From positions 682,001 through 746,000 of the forward strand of contig CAWEWH010000007.1 in the NCBI GenBank assembly GCA_963812775.1: a stretch of 64,000 bases of DNA, written 5' to 3'. Position 1 is the first letter of the stretch. Each line of letters begins with the position of its first letter. The notes under the pieces were generated by a model. The model had not been told where the DNA came from, did no database searches, and worked only from the letters and a program-made list of their open reading frames with translations. A program made the position numbers and the translations under genes. This document shows, piece by piece, positions 36,116 through 43,654 of the stretch. Source of the DNA: CAWEWH01 sp963812775 (GTDB taxonomy: Bacteria > Pseudomonadota > Alphaproteobacteria > Rhizobiales > Beijerinckiaceae).

Positions 36116-36304
36116 ATGCCTTCGCCGATTGAGGACATTGCACACAAAACCGGCCAGGGATTTTGCGACCTAGCTGCGGCGGTGCTGTTCGGTCAGTTTC
36201 GGTGCCGCGATCCCGAAGCGCTCACCATGGTGGGGTATGTCGTAGGGCTCCTCGGCATCGCCGTGACCATGTGGCTCATCTTTGTGCGGCCGCGAGCAGA
36301 ATGA
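36116..36304 (+). CDS. Doubtful small membrane protein
   Basis: The frame from ATG 36116 ends in a hydrophobic helix (MVGYVVGLLGIAVTMWLIFV) followed by RPRAE and TGA. An internal ATG at 36230 would encode just that 25-residue membrane peptide. Neither start has a clear ribosome site. The helix-plus-basic-end shape is typical of tiny membrane proteins, hence a low-confidence call. Confidence 0.3.
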   Translation: MPSPIEDIAHKTGQGFCDLAAAVLFGQFRCRDPEALTMVGYVVGLLGIAVTMWLIFVRPRAE

Positions 36305-36373
36305 AAAAGATGCTCTGCCGCTTCCCGCAGCATCCGGGGCCCATGTCGTCGGGTAACAACTCTCGGGTCGACG

Positions 36374-36716
36374 TTGAGAACGAAGGCGCAAAAGCTCCGG
36401 CTCATCGGCGCAGTGTTGTTCGTCGTTGCTTTGGTCGGCACGACTCTCGCCGTGGGTTGGGTACTGCTCAACGCTGAGTGGCCAGCGCTATGGCATTTCC
36501 CGCCGTCCTGGACCGTCGAGGAAAACGAAGAAAGCTTCGTCGTCACGGACGCCACCGGCCAGGCGCTCGCCTACGTCTATTTTCGAGGACAACGACAGCC
36601 GCCGATCAGTCATGAATCGATTGACCAGCGACGAAGCGCGGCGGATCGCGGCCAACATCGCCAAGCTGCCGGTGTTCATAGAGGCTGAGCGCTATCGGAA
36701 AGCCAAGGGCGAATGA
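36374..36716 (+). pseudogene. Small membrane-anchored protein (GQALAYVYF/DEARRIAANIAKLP family), one frameshift
   Basis: ATG 36374 encodes a membrane segment (LIGAVLFVVALVGTTLAVGW), then WTVEENEESFVVTDATGQAL followed by AYVYF. An extra T in a TTTT run near 36583 shifts the frame. The next frame continues EDNDSRRSVMNRLTSDEARR and IAANIAKLPVFIEA to TGA 36716. The pair of motifs GQALAYVYFE and TxDEARRIAANIAKLP is very common in Bradyrhizobium-type small proteins. The membrane anchor is an addition to the usual short form. The function is unknown. Confidence 0.65.
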
Positions 36717-36875
36717 AACAACAGCCCCTCCGTGAATGGATCAGCCGAAGGGGCTGCCTCAACGAACCCCGCTCCCGCTTGCGCCGCGTGAAAGCGGGGT
36801 CCTGCCTCCGGGATCGGGGGCAGTTTGACCCCATCGGCTTATGATTCAACTCGGCGAATCCTAGGTCGGTTGCCC

Positions 36876-36965
36876 ATGCCAACGGAAGTGTCGCAGGGGG
36901 CGGCAAACATCGCGACGCTGCCGACTTTCATTGAGGCGGACAAGTATCGGAAGGCCAAGGAATGA
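36876..36965 (+). pseudogene. C-terminal remnant of the IAANIAKLP family
   Basis: ATG 36876 encodes 29 residues ending AANIATLPTFIEADKYRKAK and E, nearly the same as the C-terminus of the preceding gene (AANIAKLPVFIEAERYRKAK). Only this tail remains. Its TGA overlaps the next start in an ATGA arrangement. Confidence 0.55.
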
Positions 36966-37243
36966 CACCGGACCACAACCAGCCTGGCGCTATCTCGCCG
37001 CCCGTGGGCATCGCGGTGCTCGGCACAGGCATCACGCGCATCGTCAGCTCGCTACCAGCCGCGGCGGAGGTGCTGCATGACCACTGGCCGAAGGATCAGC
37101 GCGGCGCCAGGTGGAGGGCTGCCTGCAAGGCGTGTTTAGCCGTGCACGAAGGCAAGGGGTCAATGGCAGCGCTGCGCAAGGCTTTGATTGCGGCCGCCAG
37201 CGAAGCCGACATACTGCGGAAGGCGAGCCCTGCCAAGCCATGA
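36962..37243 (+). CDS. DUF982 domain protein
   Basis: The 93-residue product reads PPVGIAVLGTGITRIVSSLP, then AAAEVLHDHWPKDQRGARWR, AACKACLAVHEGK and AALRKALIAAASEADIL. The order of strand, A-x-x-L-x-x-WP, R-x-A-x-x-AC and A-x-x-A-F/L-I-x-AA-x-EA is the DUF982 pattern of rhizobial plasmids and islands. The function of the family is unknown. The start overlaps the preceding remnant by 4 nt, which suggests translational coupling once existed. Confidence 0.72.
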   Translation: MTPDHNQPGAISPPVGIAVLGTGITRIVSSLPAAAEVLHDHWPKDQRGARWRAACKACLAVHEGKGSMAALRKALIAAASEADILRKASPAKP

Positions 37244-37270
37244 AGAGGCCGTGCAAGGGACGCTAAAGAG

Positions 37271-37495
37271 TTACCCTGCGGTACCGAACTCAACGACGAC
37301 ATCAGCGACACCAGCTACATCGATGATGCTCATCACGATCTGGTCGCGGCTGAGCCCAACCTCCGGATAGGATTTCCTGAGTCGGTCGGCTTCGACTGTC
37401 ACCTTGATAGGAGTGTCCGCGGCACGGGCACCGTCAATTAGCTCCCCAATCTCACGTCTGATCTCGAACCGCTGGTGCAAGTCAAACGTCATCAT
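37271..37495 (-). CDS. Small hypothetical protein
   Basis: ATG 37495 or 37492 (MTFDLHQRFEIRREIGELID) follows GGGGAG and encodes about 74 residues with an alternating helix-strand pattern (RSYPEVG-like loop, QIVMSIIDVAGVADVVVEFG). It is acidic, with no Cys or membrane segment. I do not recognise it. It is convergent with the DUF982 gene, 27 nt between ends. Confidence 0.5.
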   Translation of the reverse strand: MMTFDLHQRFEIRREIGELIDGARAADTPIKVTVEADRLRKSYPEVGLSRDQIVMSIIDVAGVADVVVEFGTAG

Positions 37496-37897
37496 TCACT
37501 ACTCCCCTGGTGTTGCCAGACGACAACCTGTTTGCGGCGGGACGCGGGCTGCTTAGGGAATGTTTTGTGGTGGTGTAGCCGCCACGAATGCTTAGGCACG
37601 GCCGGATCATCAAACGGCTCGCGCTTGTCGTCGTTGTTCTGAGGCCGATCGCTTTCGGATCAGCGTCAGGCGGAGTAGGCGAAGGCCTCGCCGGACAGCA
37701 CGAATATTGGAAGCGCTCGTTTCCAACGCGGCGCTGTTCTTTCAATGGCTTGGCTGCATTCGCGCGCTGACTCGCAGTCAGCGGGCCGAGCGCACACGAA
37801 TTGAGAACGAACGGCGCGCGTAGCAGCAGCACTAGTGGCCATTTGGCGCCCTCAGCACTGGGTGGCCGATTGGTCAGTCGCGCACAATGCGGCGCGT
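37496..37897. other. Intergenic region, no gene seen
   Basis: The 400 bases between two minus-strand small genes contain only frames with implausible composition and no ribosome site. No terminator or repeat stands out. Confidence 0.35.
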
Positions 37898-38173
37898 TTA
37901 GCAGGCTTCGGAATCGCGCGTCACGGTACGGAAAGGCAAGTCTCCCAGAGCGTGCTGCAACTGGCGAATGGCATCTTCGCACTCCGCAGCGTCATAGTCT
38001 TTTGCCGAACGCTTTGTCTGAATCGACACGCCGACGGTGATCCAGGCGTTGCCTGACTTGCTGGCCTTCTCAACGGTCACACTGGTTACAAGCCCGCTCT
38101 CCATGAGAGGTTCGAGACGTCGACGAGCCTCGCTCTTGAGGCCTACGCTCGGAGTGGAACGCTGTGGGTTCAC
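37898..38173 (-). CDS. Hypothetical protein downstream of the ribbon-helix-helix gene
   Basis: GTG 38173 with AAGGGA upstream encodes 91 residues. RLEPLMESGLVTSVTVEKAS then GNAWITVGVSIQTKRS vaguely recalls phage gp46-like baseplate proteins (PLVxDGRVxSVxV), but this is weak. The second half is an acidic helix (YDAAECEDAIRQLQHALGDL). It starts 13 nt after the stop of the ribbon-helix-helix gene, so the two form an operon. It does not match a toxin family known to me. Confidence 0.5.
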   Translation of the reverse strand: MNPQRSTPSVGLKSEARRRLEPLMESGLVTSVTVEKASKSGNAWITVGVSIQTKRSAKDYDAAECEDAIRQLQHALGDLPFRTVTRDSEAC

Positions 38174-38186
38174 TTGCCAGATCCCT

Positions 38187-38510
38187 TCAGCTGCTCCGCT
38201 TCGTCAACTTGCTTGGGATCTTCATGAGCTTCTTTTTGCGGTAAGCCTTCACGTCCTCGGGCGTGTCTGAATCTCTGTTTTGAACTCGGTCGATGGCTGC
38301 GCCTGCTGCTCTCCGTGCGGTGACAGCTTGGCTCCGCCGGCTCCCGGCTGAGATATCGGTGGCGCCTAGATAGCCCTTCGCCTTCAGGTGTTCGAGGAGC
38401 AGTTTCTCGACATAAGAAGCGACCGGCCGATGATCCTCGGCGGCGGCGCTTTCTAACGCCTGCTTCACTGCGTCATCAACTCGAACCGATATGGCGGCGG
38501 TCTTCGGCAT
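38187..38510 (-). CDS. Ribbon-helix-helix-like DNA-binding protein
   Basis: ATG 38510 encodes 107 residues. The first 48 (MPKTAAISVRVDDAVKQALE, then DHRPVASYVEKLLLEHL) fit the strand-helix-helix pattern of CopG/Arc-type repressors and antitoxins. The C-terminal half is basic and probably flexible (SRRSQAVTARRAAG, YRKKKLMKIPSKLTKRS). Such proteins usually repress their own promoter as dimers. Inverted GTGTGCA repeats around a promoter lie just upstream. It is divergent from the EPSLG-repeat gene and leads a two-gene operon. Confidence 0.65.
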   Translation of the reverse strand: MPKTAAISVRVDDAVKQALESAAAEDHRPVASYVEKLLLEHLKAKGYLGATDISAGSRRSQAVTARRAAGAAIDRVQNRDSDTPEDVKAYRKKKLMKIPSKLTKRSS

Positions 38511-38520
38511 GGGTGCAATT

Positions 38521-38573
38521 GTGTGCAGTTGACATTCACTAGTTTGAGTCGCAATATGCACTCGTTTGCACAC
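38521..38573 (+). promoter_or_regulatory. Sigma70-type promoter flanked by an inverted repeat
   Basis: TTGACA (38529-38534), a 17-bp spacer and CAATAT (38552-38557) face the EPSLG-repeat gene. GTGTGCA (38521-38527) and TGCACAC (38567-38573) enclose the promoter as perfect inverted repeats, a good candidate operator for the ribbon-helix-helix protein. Confidence 0.6.
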
Positions 38574-38640
38574 AGAAGCAACGGCCGCGCCAAGTGTTTG
38601 CCCACCTGACGCGGCCTAACCCTCAACATGGATGGAAGCC

Positions 38641-39147
38641 ATGCATCAGGCTGTTCGAATTCATACCACAAGACGACTACGCGAGCGGATGGAGGCGGCC
38701 GTCGAGCGACTGATCGCCGCCATGGACTTGCTCGACGCCCATACCGAGGACCTCGAGCCCGAAGAGGACCACGGCGTAGACGACGCTGGCGAGCCAAGCC
38801 TTGGCGCCACCGCTCACGTCAATCAGGACCTCGCTTGGCGGGCGCCGCGCGTCTTTGAGACCGACCTCGAATTTGATGGTGACACCGCGGCGAGTGCCGA
38901 CAGCGAGCCGTCACTAGGGTCGATCGAGCGGCAGGACCAAACAACGTGGACCGATGGGCGCAACAACGACGCCGAGGATGAGCATGACGGGGCCGAGCCA
39001 TCGCTCGGCGCGCTCAATTGGGCGACGGAATTGGACGTCGTTGATCGGCACCCAGACGGCCGCGCCAAGAGCTTCGCTACAGTCGAGGGTTCGCAGTGGG
39101 ATGGGCACACGGTGGAACTCAGGACCTCGAGGCCGAGCACGACGTGA
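38641..39147 (+). CDS. Acidic protein with three EPSLG repeats
   Basis: ATG 38641 is preceded by GGAAG and encodes 168 residues. The N-terminus is helical and basic (HQAVRIHTTRRLRERMEAAV). The rest is strongly acidic and built from three units headed by EPSLG: EPSLGATAHVNQDLAW, EPSLGSIERQDQTTW and EPSLGALNWATELD. EPSLG proteins are, to my recollection, common in Bradyrhizobium accessory regions and have no known function. No signal peptide is present. A consensus-like promoter about 90 nt upstream faces this gene. It is the last gene before the tRNA boundary. Confidence 0.6.
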   Translation: MHQAVRIHTTRRLRERMEAAVERLIAAMDLLDAHTEDLEPEEDHGVDDAGEPSLGATAHVNQDLAWRAPRVFETDLEFDGDTAASADSEPSLGSIERQDQTTWTDGRNNDAEDEHDGAEPSLGALNWATELDVVDRHPDGRAKSFATVEGSQWDGHTVELRTSRPSTT

Positions 39148-39244
39148 CGGGCCGCGAGCCCGACGAACGATAGTTGGTGATGACCCGGTGGTGACCACGG
39201 CCGCAACGAAACAGGGCAGGGGAGAACTAACGCTTTGATATTAT

Positions 39245-39320
39245 TGGTGAGCGCGTCGGGGCTCGAACCCGAGACCTACTGATTAAAAGTCAGTTGCTCT
39301 ACCAGCTGAGCTACGCGCTC
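39245..39320 (-). tRNA. tRNA-Lys(TTT)
   Basis: On the minus strand the 5' acceptor GAGCGCG (39320-39314) pairs with CGCGCTC. The D arm GCTC/GAGC, anticodon stem ACTGA/TCAGT with loop CTTTTAA (anticodon TTT at 39285-39287) and T arm TCGGG/CCCGA with TTCGAGC are all intact. Discriminator A and an encoded CCA end the gene. Its last 40 nt recur at 24549-24588. Confidence 0.95.
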
Positions 39321-39453
39321 TCGCCGCCGCTGATAGGGGCTCGTGCCCTTGGGGTCAACGGCTTGGGGTCAACGCCTCGCGATCAACGCCTTGGGGTCAA
39401 CGCCCGGGCGTCTTTTGGGGCCGCCCTGCCGGCGGGCCGCCTGGCGCCGGCGG

Positions 39454-39621
39454 TCACTCCGTCGCGTAGCCCTCGAGCGCGCACACGAGCGCGGTGGCCG
39501 CCATGGCGGCGAGCAGCATGAAAATGCCGTCGCCGAAGGCCGCCAGAGACACGATGCCGCCAAGCCCGACAAGGGCGAGCACAAGACACAGGAATGCGGT
39601 GGCAACGATCCAGGCCAACAT
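39454..39621 (-). CDS. Small two-helix membrane protein, 55 residues
   Basis: GGGGAG lies 8 nt before ATG 39621. The product has two hydrophobic helices, MLAWIVATAFLCLVLALVGL and AFGDGIFMLLAAMAATALVC, joined by a Gly-rich turn. The arrangement is loosely like DUF1328 (YtjA) proteins, but the match is not secure. It lies about 105 nt downstream of opgH and may be the last gene of that transcript. Confidence 0.55.
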   Translation of the reverse strand: MLAWIVATAFLCLVLALVGLGGIVSLAAFGDGIFMLLAAMAATALVCALEGYATE

Positions 39622-39725
39622 GTGAGAACTCCCCGCCGCCATGGTCGCGTGAGCCCTCACTGTGGCCACGGCGTCGGCATCCAAACGCAATCCCCGGCGG
39701 CTGGGTTCCGGGGGCCGGCGCAATT

Positions 39726-41912
39726 TTACGCCGTCTCGGCCGAGCGGCTTTTCAGTTGCGCCAGGAGCGCGATCAGCGCCCGGTCGGACAGCACCACGAT
39801 GCGCTCCTTGGGCTTCAGCCAGCCCTGGGCGTCGTCGATGGTCTCGGCATCGACGAGCTTGGCCTCGGCAACGGCCCGCTCGGGGTCGATCTCGCCGCGC
39901 CGGCGCGGCGAGGCCGCCGGCAGCAGCGCCTCGTGCCAGGCGCGCACGTCCGGGTCGCCATGCAGGACCGCCAGCGCATCGGCGCCGTCGAAGCGCAGCT
40001 GCGCGAATTCGGCATTGAGCGCGTTGGCGCGCGCCGCGATGGCCGGTGGCTCGCGTTCCTCGGGCGTCGTCAGGAAGCCGATCTTGCGCAAGGCGAGACC
40101 CGCCGCGAGCTGGCCGCTCATCCATGAGATCGGGATGGCGAGCAGCAGGCCGACGATGGTGGGCGACATCCAGGCAAACAGCGAGGTGGCGATCATGAAG
40201 GCGGCGAGGCCGGTCAGGAGGCCCAGCGCCGCGTGCGGCCAGTGGCGGCGCACGATGTCGCGCAGCGAGATGGAACCGTCGTCGCGCCGCTGCGGGTTCC
40301 AGCCGGTGTCGCGGCCGAGCAGGATCTGGAACACGGCGCCGGACTGGATGACCATCATGATCGGCGCGAGCAGCGCCGTCAGGATGGTCTCGAGCAGGGT
40401 GGATACGGTCAGCCGCAGCGTTCCCCCCGCCATGCGCCGCTCGCGGCCGTTGGCCAGCATGACGATGAGGCCGAACAGTTTCGGGGCCAGCAGCACCCCC
40501 ATGGTGAGGCCGAAGAGGAAGAGCGCGCGCTCGGCGTCGAAGCGCGGCCAGGTTGGCACCAGCGAGAACTCGCGGGTGAAATATTCGGGCCGCACGTAGC
40601 TCGCCTGCAGCACCAGCATGATGCCGACGATGAGCTGCATCAGCCACAGCGGCGAGGCGAGATAGGAGAAGATGCCGGTGGCGAAATGCTGCCGCGTCGC
40701 CCATTTCAGCCCGCGCGCCCAGACGATGCGCATGTGCTGCAGGTTGCCCTGGCACCAGCGCCGGTCGCGCTGCGCCAGATCGATGAGCGAGGGCGGGCTC
40801 TCCTCGTAGCTGCCGACGAGGCCGGGCAGCATGTAGACGCTCCAGCCGGCGCGCCGCATCAGCGCCGCCTCGACGAAGTCGTGCGACAGGATGTGGCCGC
40901 CGAAGGGCGGCTTGCCGGCAAGGTCCGGCAGGCCGCAATGGGCCGCAAAGGCGCGCGTGCGGATGATGGCGTTGTGGCCCCAATAATTGCCGTCCCGGCC
41001 CATCCAGCTCGCGAGCCCGGTGGCGATCACCGGCCCGTAGACGCGGGCGGCGAATTGCTGCACGCGGGCGAACAGCGTGTTGCGGTTGATGATCAGCGGC
41101 AGGCTCTGGATGATGCCGGCATCGGGGTCGAGCTCCATGGCCCGCGTCAGGCGCACGATGATCTCGCCGGTCATCAGGCTGTCGGCGTCGAGCACGATCA
41201 CGTGGTCGTAGGCGCCGCCCCAGCGGGTGACGAAGTCGGCGATGTTGCCGGCCTTGCGGTGGGTGTTCTTCGGCCGGCGCCGGTAGTAGAGGCGGGAGTT
41301 CGGGCCGATGCGCTGGCGCAGCGCCAGGAAGGCGCGCTCCTCGGCGATCCAGATGTCGGGATCGGTGGTGTCGGAGACGATGAAATAGTCGAAGGCCGCT
41401 CCGAGCCCGGTCGCCTCGACCAACTCGCGGATGGCGGCAAGTGCTGCAAAGACGCGCGCCGTGTCCTCGTTGTAGATGGGCATGACGACCGCGGTGCGGG
41501 TGGCGAGCGTCTGAGGCAAGGGAGGTGGCCGGCGCGGCCGGCGCAAGAGCGTGAGAAAGCCGACCATCGAGCTCGTGAATGCGATGGCGATCCACGAGAA
41601 GTTGATGACGAAGAGGCCGAGCAGCGCCCATTGCAGCGCGGTGGTGCGGCTGACCGACACGACCCGGTACATTTCGAAGGCGCCGTAGGCGGTGAGCAGC
41701 GCCGCCCCGCCGAAGACGATGAGGCGCGCCGCCCACGGCGCGCGGCGCGTCTCCGGCAGCTCCGGCGTCCGCTCGGCCGTCTCGCTCCAGCGGCGCAGCG
41801 ACTGCACCGGCATGTCGAGCCGCGTCTCGGGCGGCAGCGGCGGCTCGACAGCCGGCGTGGGCCGCGCCTCGACCGGGACAAGGCGTGCTACGGCGTCCAT
41901 CGGTACAGCCAC
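39726..41912 (-). CDS. opgH: Glucans biosynthesis glucosyltransferase OpgH (MdoH)
   Basis: Inner-membrane family-2 glycosyltransferase that builds the linear beta-glucan backbone of osmoregulated periplasmic glucans from UDP-glucose. The 728-residue protein has membrane segments at about 62-115 (IVFGGAALLTAYGAF, LLGLFVINFSWIAIAF) and several after 400. The catalytic domain starts at VVMPIYNEDTARVFAALAAI, with the nucleotide-binding VSDTTDP, the DxD motif in VIVLDADSLMTG, a later acidic site in HILSHDFVEAALMRRAG and the acceptor motif DRRWCQGNLQH. The start overlaps the 3' end of opgG by 25 nt, so the genes are coupled as an operon. The length fits the family, though it is shorter than the E. 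coli form. The gene is intact. Confidence 0.93.
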   Translation of the reverse strand: MAVPMDAVARLVPVEARPTPAVEPPLPPETRLDMPVQSLRRWSETAERTPELPETRRAPWAARLIVFGGAALLTAYGAFEMYRVVSVSRTTALQWALLGLFVINFSWIAIAFTSSMVGFLTLLRRPRRPPPLPQTLATRTAVVMPIYNEDTARVFAALAAIRELVEATGLGAAFDYFIVSDTTDPDIWIAEERAFLALRQRIGPNSRLYYRRRPKNTHRKAGNIADFVTRWGGAYDHVIVLDADSLMTGEIIVRLTRAMELDPDAGIIQSLPLIINRNTLFARVQQFAARVYGPVIATGLASWMGRDGNYWGHNAIIRTRAFAAHCGLPDLAGKPPFGGHILSHDFVEAALMRRAGWSVYMLPGLVGSYEESPPSLIDLAQRDRRWCQGNLQHMRIVWARGLKWATRQHFATGIFSYLASPLWLMQLIVGIMLVLQASYVRPEYFTREFSLVPTWPRFDAERALFLFGLTMGVLLAPKLFGLIVMLANGRERRMAGGTLRLTVSTLLETILTALLAPIMMVIQSGAVFQILLGRDTGWNPQRRDDGSISLRDIVRRHWPHAALGLLTGLAAFMIATSLFAWMSPTIVGLLLAIPISWMSGQLAAGLALRKIGFLTTPEEREPPAIAARANALNAEFAQLRFDGADALAVLHGDPDVRAWHEALLPAASPRRRGEIDPERAVAEAKLVDAETIDDAQGWLKPKERIVVLSDRALIALLAQLKSRSAETA

Positions 41913-43567
41913 GTCTCGCTCATCGGCTTGCCGGCCGCCTCCAGGAGGAGCCGCAGCTCGCTGCTCTGCTCATTGCCGGGGTCGAGCTCGAAGCCGACGC
42001 GCAGGCTCTTGCGTTCAGGATAGGACCAGACGCGCACGCCCCCGACGGCGCCGACGCTCGCCGACAGCGCCGGCCTCAGTTCGACGATGGCGCGCGCATC
42101 TGCCAAGGCATCCCCGCTGAAATCGACAAAAAAGCGCCGCCGCCGCCCGGATGTTCCCTTGCCGCTGCGCGTCTGCGACACGAAGGCCAGCTTCGGCCGC
42201 TCCGGCGGCGACCAGCACCAGTACTGGCGATAGGCGAATGACACGTCCGAACCGGCCGCAAGCGGCTGGCGCGGCCGCCAATAGGCGATGACGTTATCAT
42301 TGACCTCCGAGTCGGTGGGGATCTCGATGAGGTGCACGCTGCCTTCGCCCCAGTCGCCGAGCGCCTCGATCCACAGGCTTGGCCGGCGCTCGAAGCGCTG
42401 GTCGTTGTCCTCAAACGCGGCGGCGTCGCGGTCGCGCTGCAAGAGGCCGAAGCCGCGCGGATCGATGTCGAGGAAGGCGGAGATCTGCAGCGCCGTCGGA
42501 TTGGCGAGCGGCCGCCAGATCCACTCGCCCTGGCCGTTGAGGATCTGCAGGCCCTTCGATTCGTAGACGCCGACGCGCACGTCGTCGGCCGCCCCGCCGC
42601 GGCTGTTCGGACCGAACAGGAACGTCGAGGTCATGCCGGCGATGCCCACATGGTCGAGGGCGACGCGCGGAAAGAGCGTCGCCTCGACATCGATGATGGT
42701 CATCTCGCCTGAACGCAGTGTGAAGCGGACGGCGCCGGTGACGCTGTCGGAATCCAGGAGGCCGTGCAGCACCAGCGCGTCGGCCCCGGGGTTTGGCCGC
42801 TCGATCCAAAAGGCACGGAAGATGGGGATTTCCTCGCCGCGCGTCTCGGCGGGCCTGAGCGTGAGGGTGCGCGCCATGACGCCGAAATTCTGGCCGCGCG
42901 AGATGGCGCGAAAGAACGTGGCGCCCTGGAAGATCGCCGCCTCCCAGGGCCGATCGACCCCGACGCCCGAAAACACGCGGAATCCCGAAAACCCGATGTC
43001 GCCGATATTGCCGGGCTGCGGCAGGCGGCCAAACTCGAATTTGGCCTTGTCGTAGGCGAGCCGCTGGATGGTGCCGTCCTCGACCGTGTAGAGCGACACC
43101 GGATTGTTGAACACGAAGCCGCGATGCAGGGGCTCGACGGCATAGCCGCGCCCTTCGCCGGCCCAGATGCGCGGCGGCAGCGCGCGGATGCCCACAAATT
43201 GCTCATAGGTGAGCCCGTTGAACGGGTCGGGAAGGGCGTTGGCGGGTGGCGCGAACGGCCGCTTGGCGAGGAGCCGCGCCAGATCGCCGATGCGCGCCTG
43301 TTCGAAGCGCTGGCCTTCGCCCAGCACCGACTGGATGGCCGTTTGCGGCAGGTTTTGGCCGCGGGCAGGCGTCGTGAGCGCTGCGGCGGTGGCCGCAAGG
43401 CCCCCCAGCACCTCGCGGCGGCTGAAACGGCCGCCAGAGGGGCCGCGGGCATGGCCGCCGGGGCCGGGTCGGATAGGTGTTTGTTGTCCGGGAGGCGTCA
43501 CACGATCAACGGCAAAGGCTGAGGTTTCGCGGGGTTTTAGCATGCTGGCGGGGCGAACGGTGGCCAA
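41888..43567 (-). CDS. opgG: Periplasmic glucan biosynthesis protein OpgG/OpgD family (MdoG)
   Basis: The 559-residue protein acts in the periplasm on glucan made by the adjacent OpgH. It has a twin-arginine leader (FSRREVLGGLAATAAALTTP, residues 48-67), so export is probably by Tat. E. coli OpgD, not OpgG, uses Tat, so the OpgG/OpgD assignment is open. Family segments are FNGLTYEQFVGIRALPPRIW, FSGFRVFSGVGVDRPWEAAI, FRAISRGQNFGVMARTLTLR, VALDHVGIAGMTSTFLFGPN and YRQYWCWSPPERP. The TTG at 43567 has AAGG about 8 nt upstream; ATG 43543 lacks one. Divergent transcription from glmU begins 87 nt away. Confidence 0.88.
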   Translation of the reverse strand: MATVRPASMLKPRETSAFAVDRVTPPGQQTPIRPGPGGHARGPSGGRFSRREVLGGLAATAAALTTPARGQNLPQTAIQSVLGEGQRFEQARIGDLARLLAKRPFAPPANALPDPFNGLTYEQFVGIRALPPRIWAGEGRGYAVEPLHRGFVFNNPVSLYTVEDGTIQRLAYDKAKFEFGRLPQPGNIGDIGFSGFRVFSGVGVDRPWEAAIFQGATFFRAISRGQNFGVMARTLTLRPAETRGEEIPIFRAFWIERPNPGADALVLHGLLDSDSVTGAVRFTLRSGEMTIIDVEATLFPRVALDHVGIAGMTSTFLFGPNSRGGAADDVRVGVYESKGLQILNGQGEWIWRPLANPTALQISAFLDIDPRGFGLLQRDRDAAAFEDNDQRFERRPSLWIEALGDWGEGSVHLIEIPTDSEVNDNVIAYWRPRQPLAAGSDVSFAYRQYWCWSPPERPKLAFVSQTRSGKGTSGRRRRFFVDFSGDALADARAIVELRPALSASVGAVGGVRVWSYPERKSLRVGFELDPGNEQSSELRLLLEAAGKPMSETWLYRWTP

Positions 43568-43654
43568 GTTGCGCCTTCTCTGTGGCCTTTGTTAATGAGC
43601 CGCGGCCATCCTTTCCATCTTGTCGCTGTTGCCCGACCCTGCTCTTGCTAGGCC

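Larger units (their letters stand above)
24589..39244. mobile_element. Putative tRNA-Lys-integrated genomic island, about 14.7 kb, no integrase found
   Basis: The island is bounded by the 40-bp direct repeat at 24549-24588 and the 3' half of tRNA-Lys at 39245-39284. An intact tRNA at one end and a 3' fragment at the other is the signature of site-specific integration. The contents differ from the flanks: a DUF5681 remnant of phage-like type, many very short genes in recurring families, an unrecognised 400-residue protein, a ribbon-helix-helix gene and repeated short motifs. I searched for a tyrosine or serine recombinase, relaxase or replication gene and saw none. The element is therefore either decayed, mobilised in trans, or bounded by a coincidental tRNA duplication. 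Confidence 0.6.

Noticed and set aside
24589..39244. Search for an integrase, transposase or relaxase in the island
   Set aside because: No frame showed recombinase motifs (R-H-R-Y, serine recombinase or HUH). The mobile-element call rests on the tRNA repeat and content only.
39454..41736. Long open frame on the minus strand covering most of opgH in another frame
   Set aside because: It has the Ala/Arg/Pro/His-rich composition of a GC-rich shadow frame. Only its last 55 codons match an independent gene with its own ribosome site.
40233..42023. 596-codon plus-strand frame antisense to opgH
   Set aside because: The His/Arg/Asp/Glu-rich composition follows from the opposite strand's codons, and OpgH is clearly coding.
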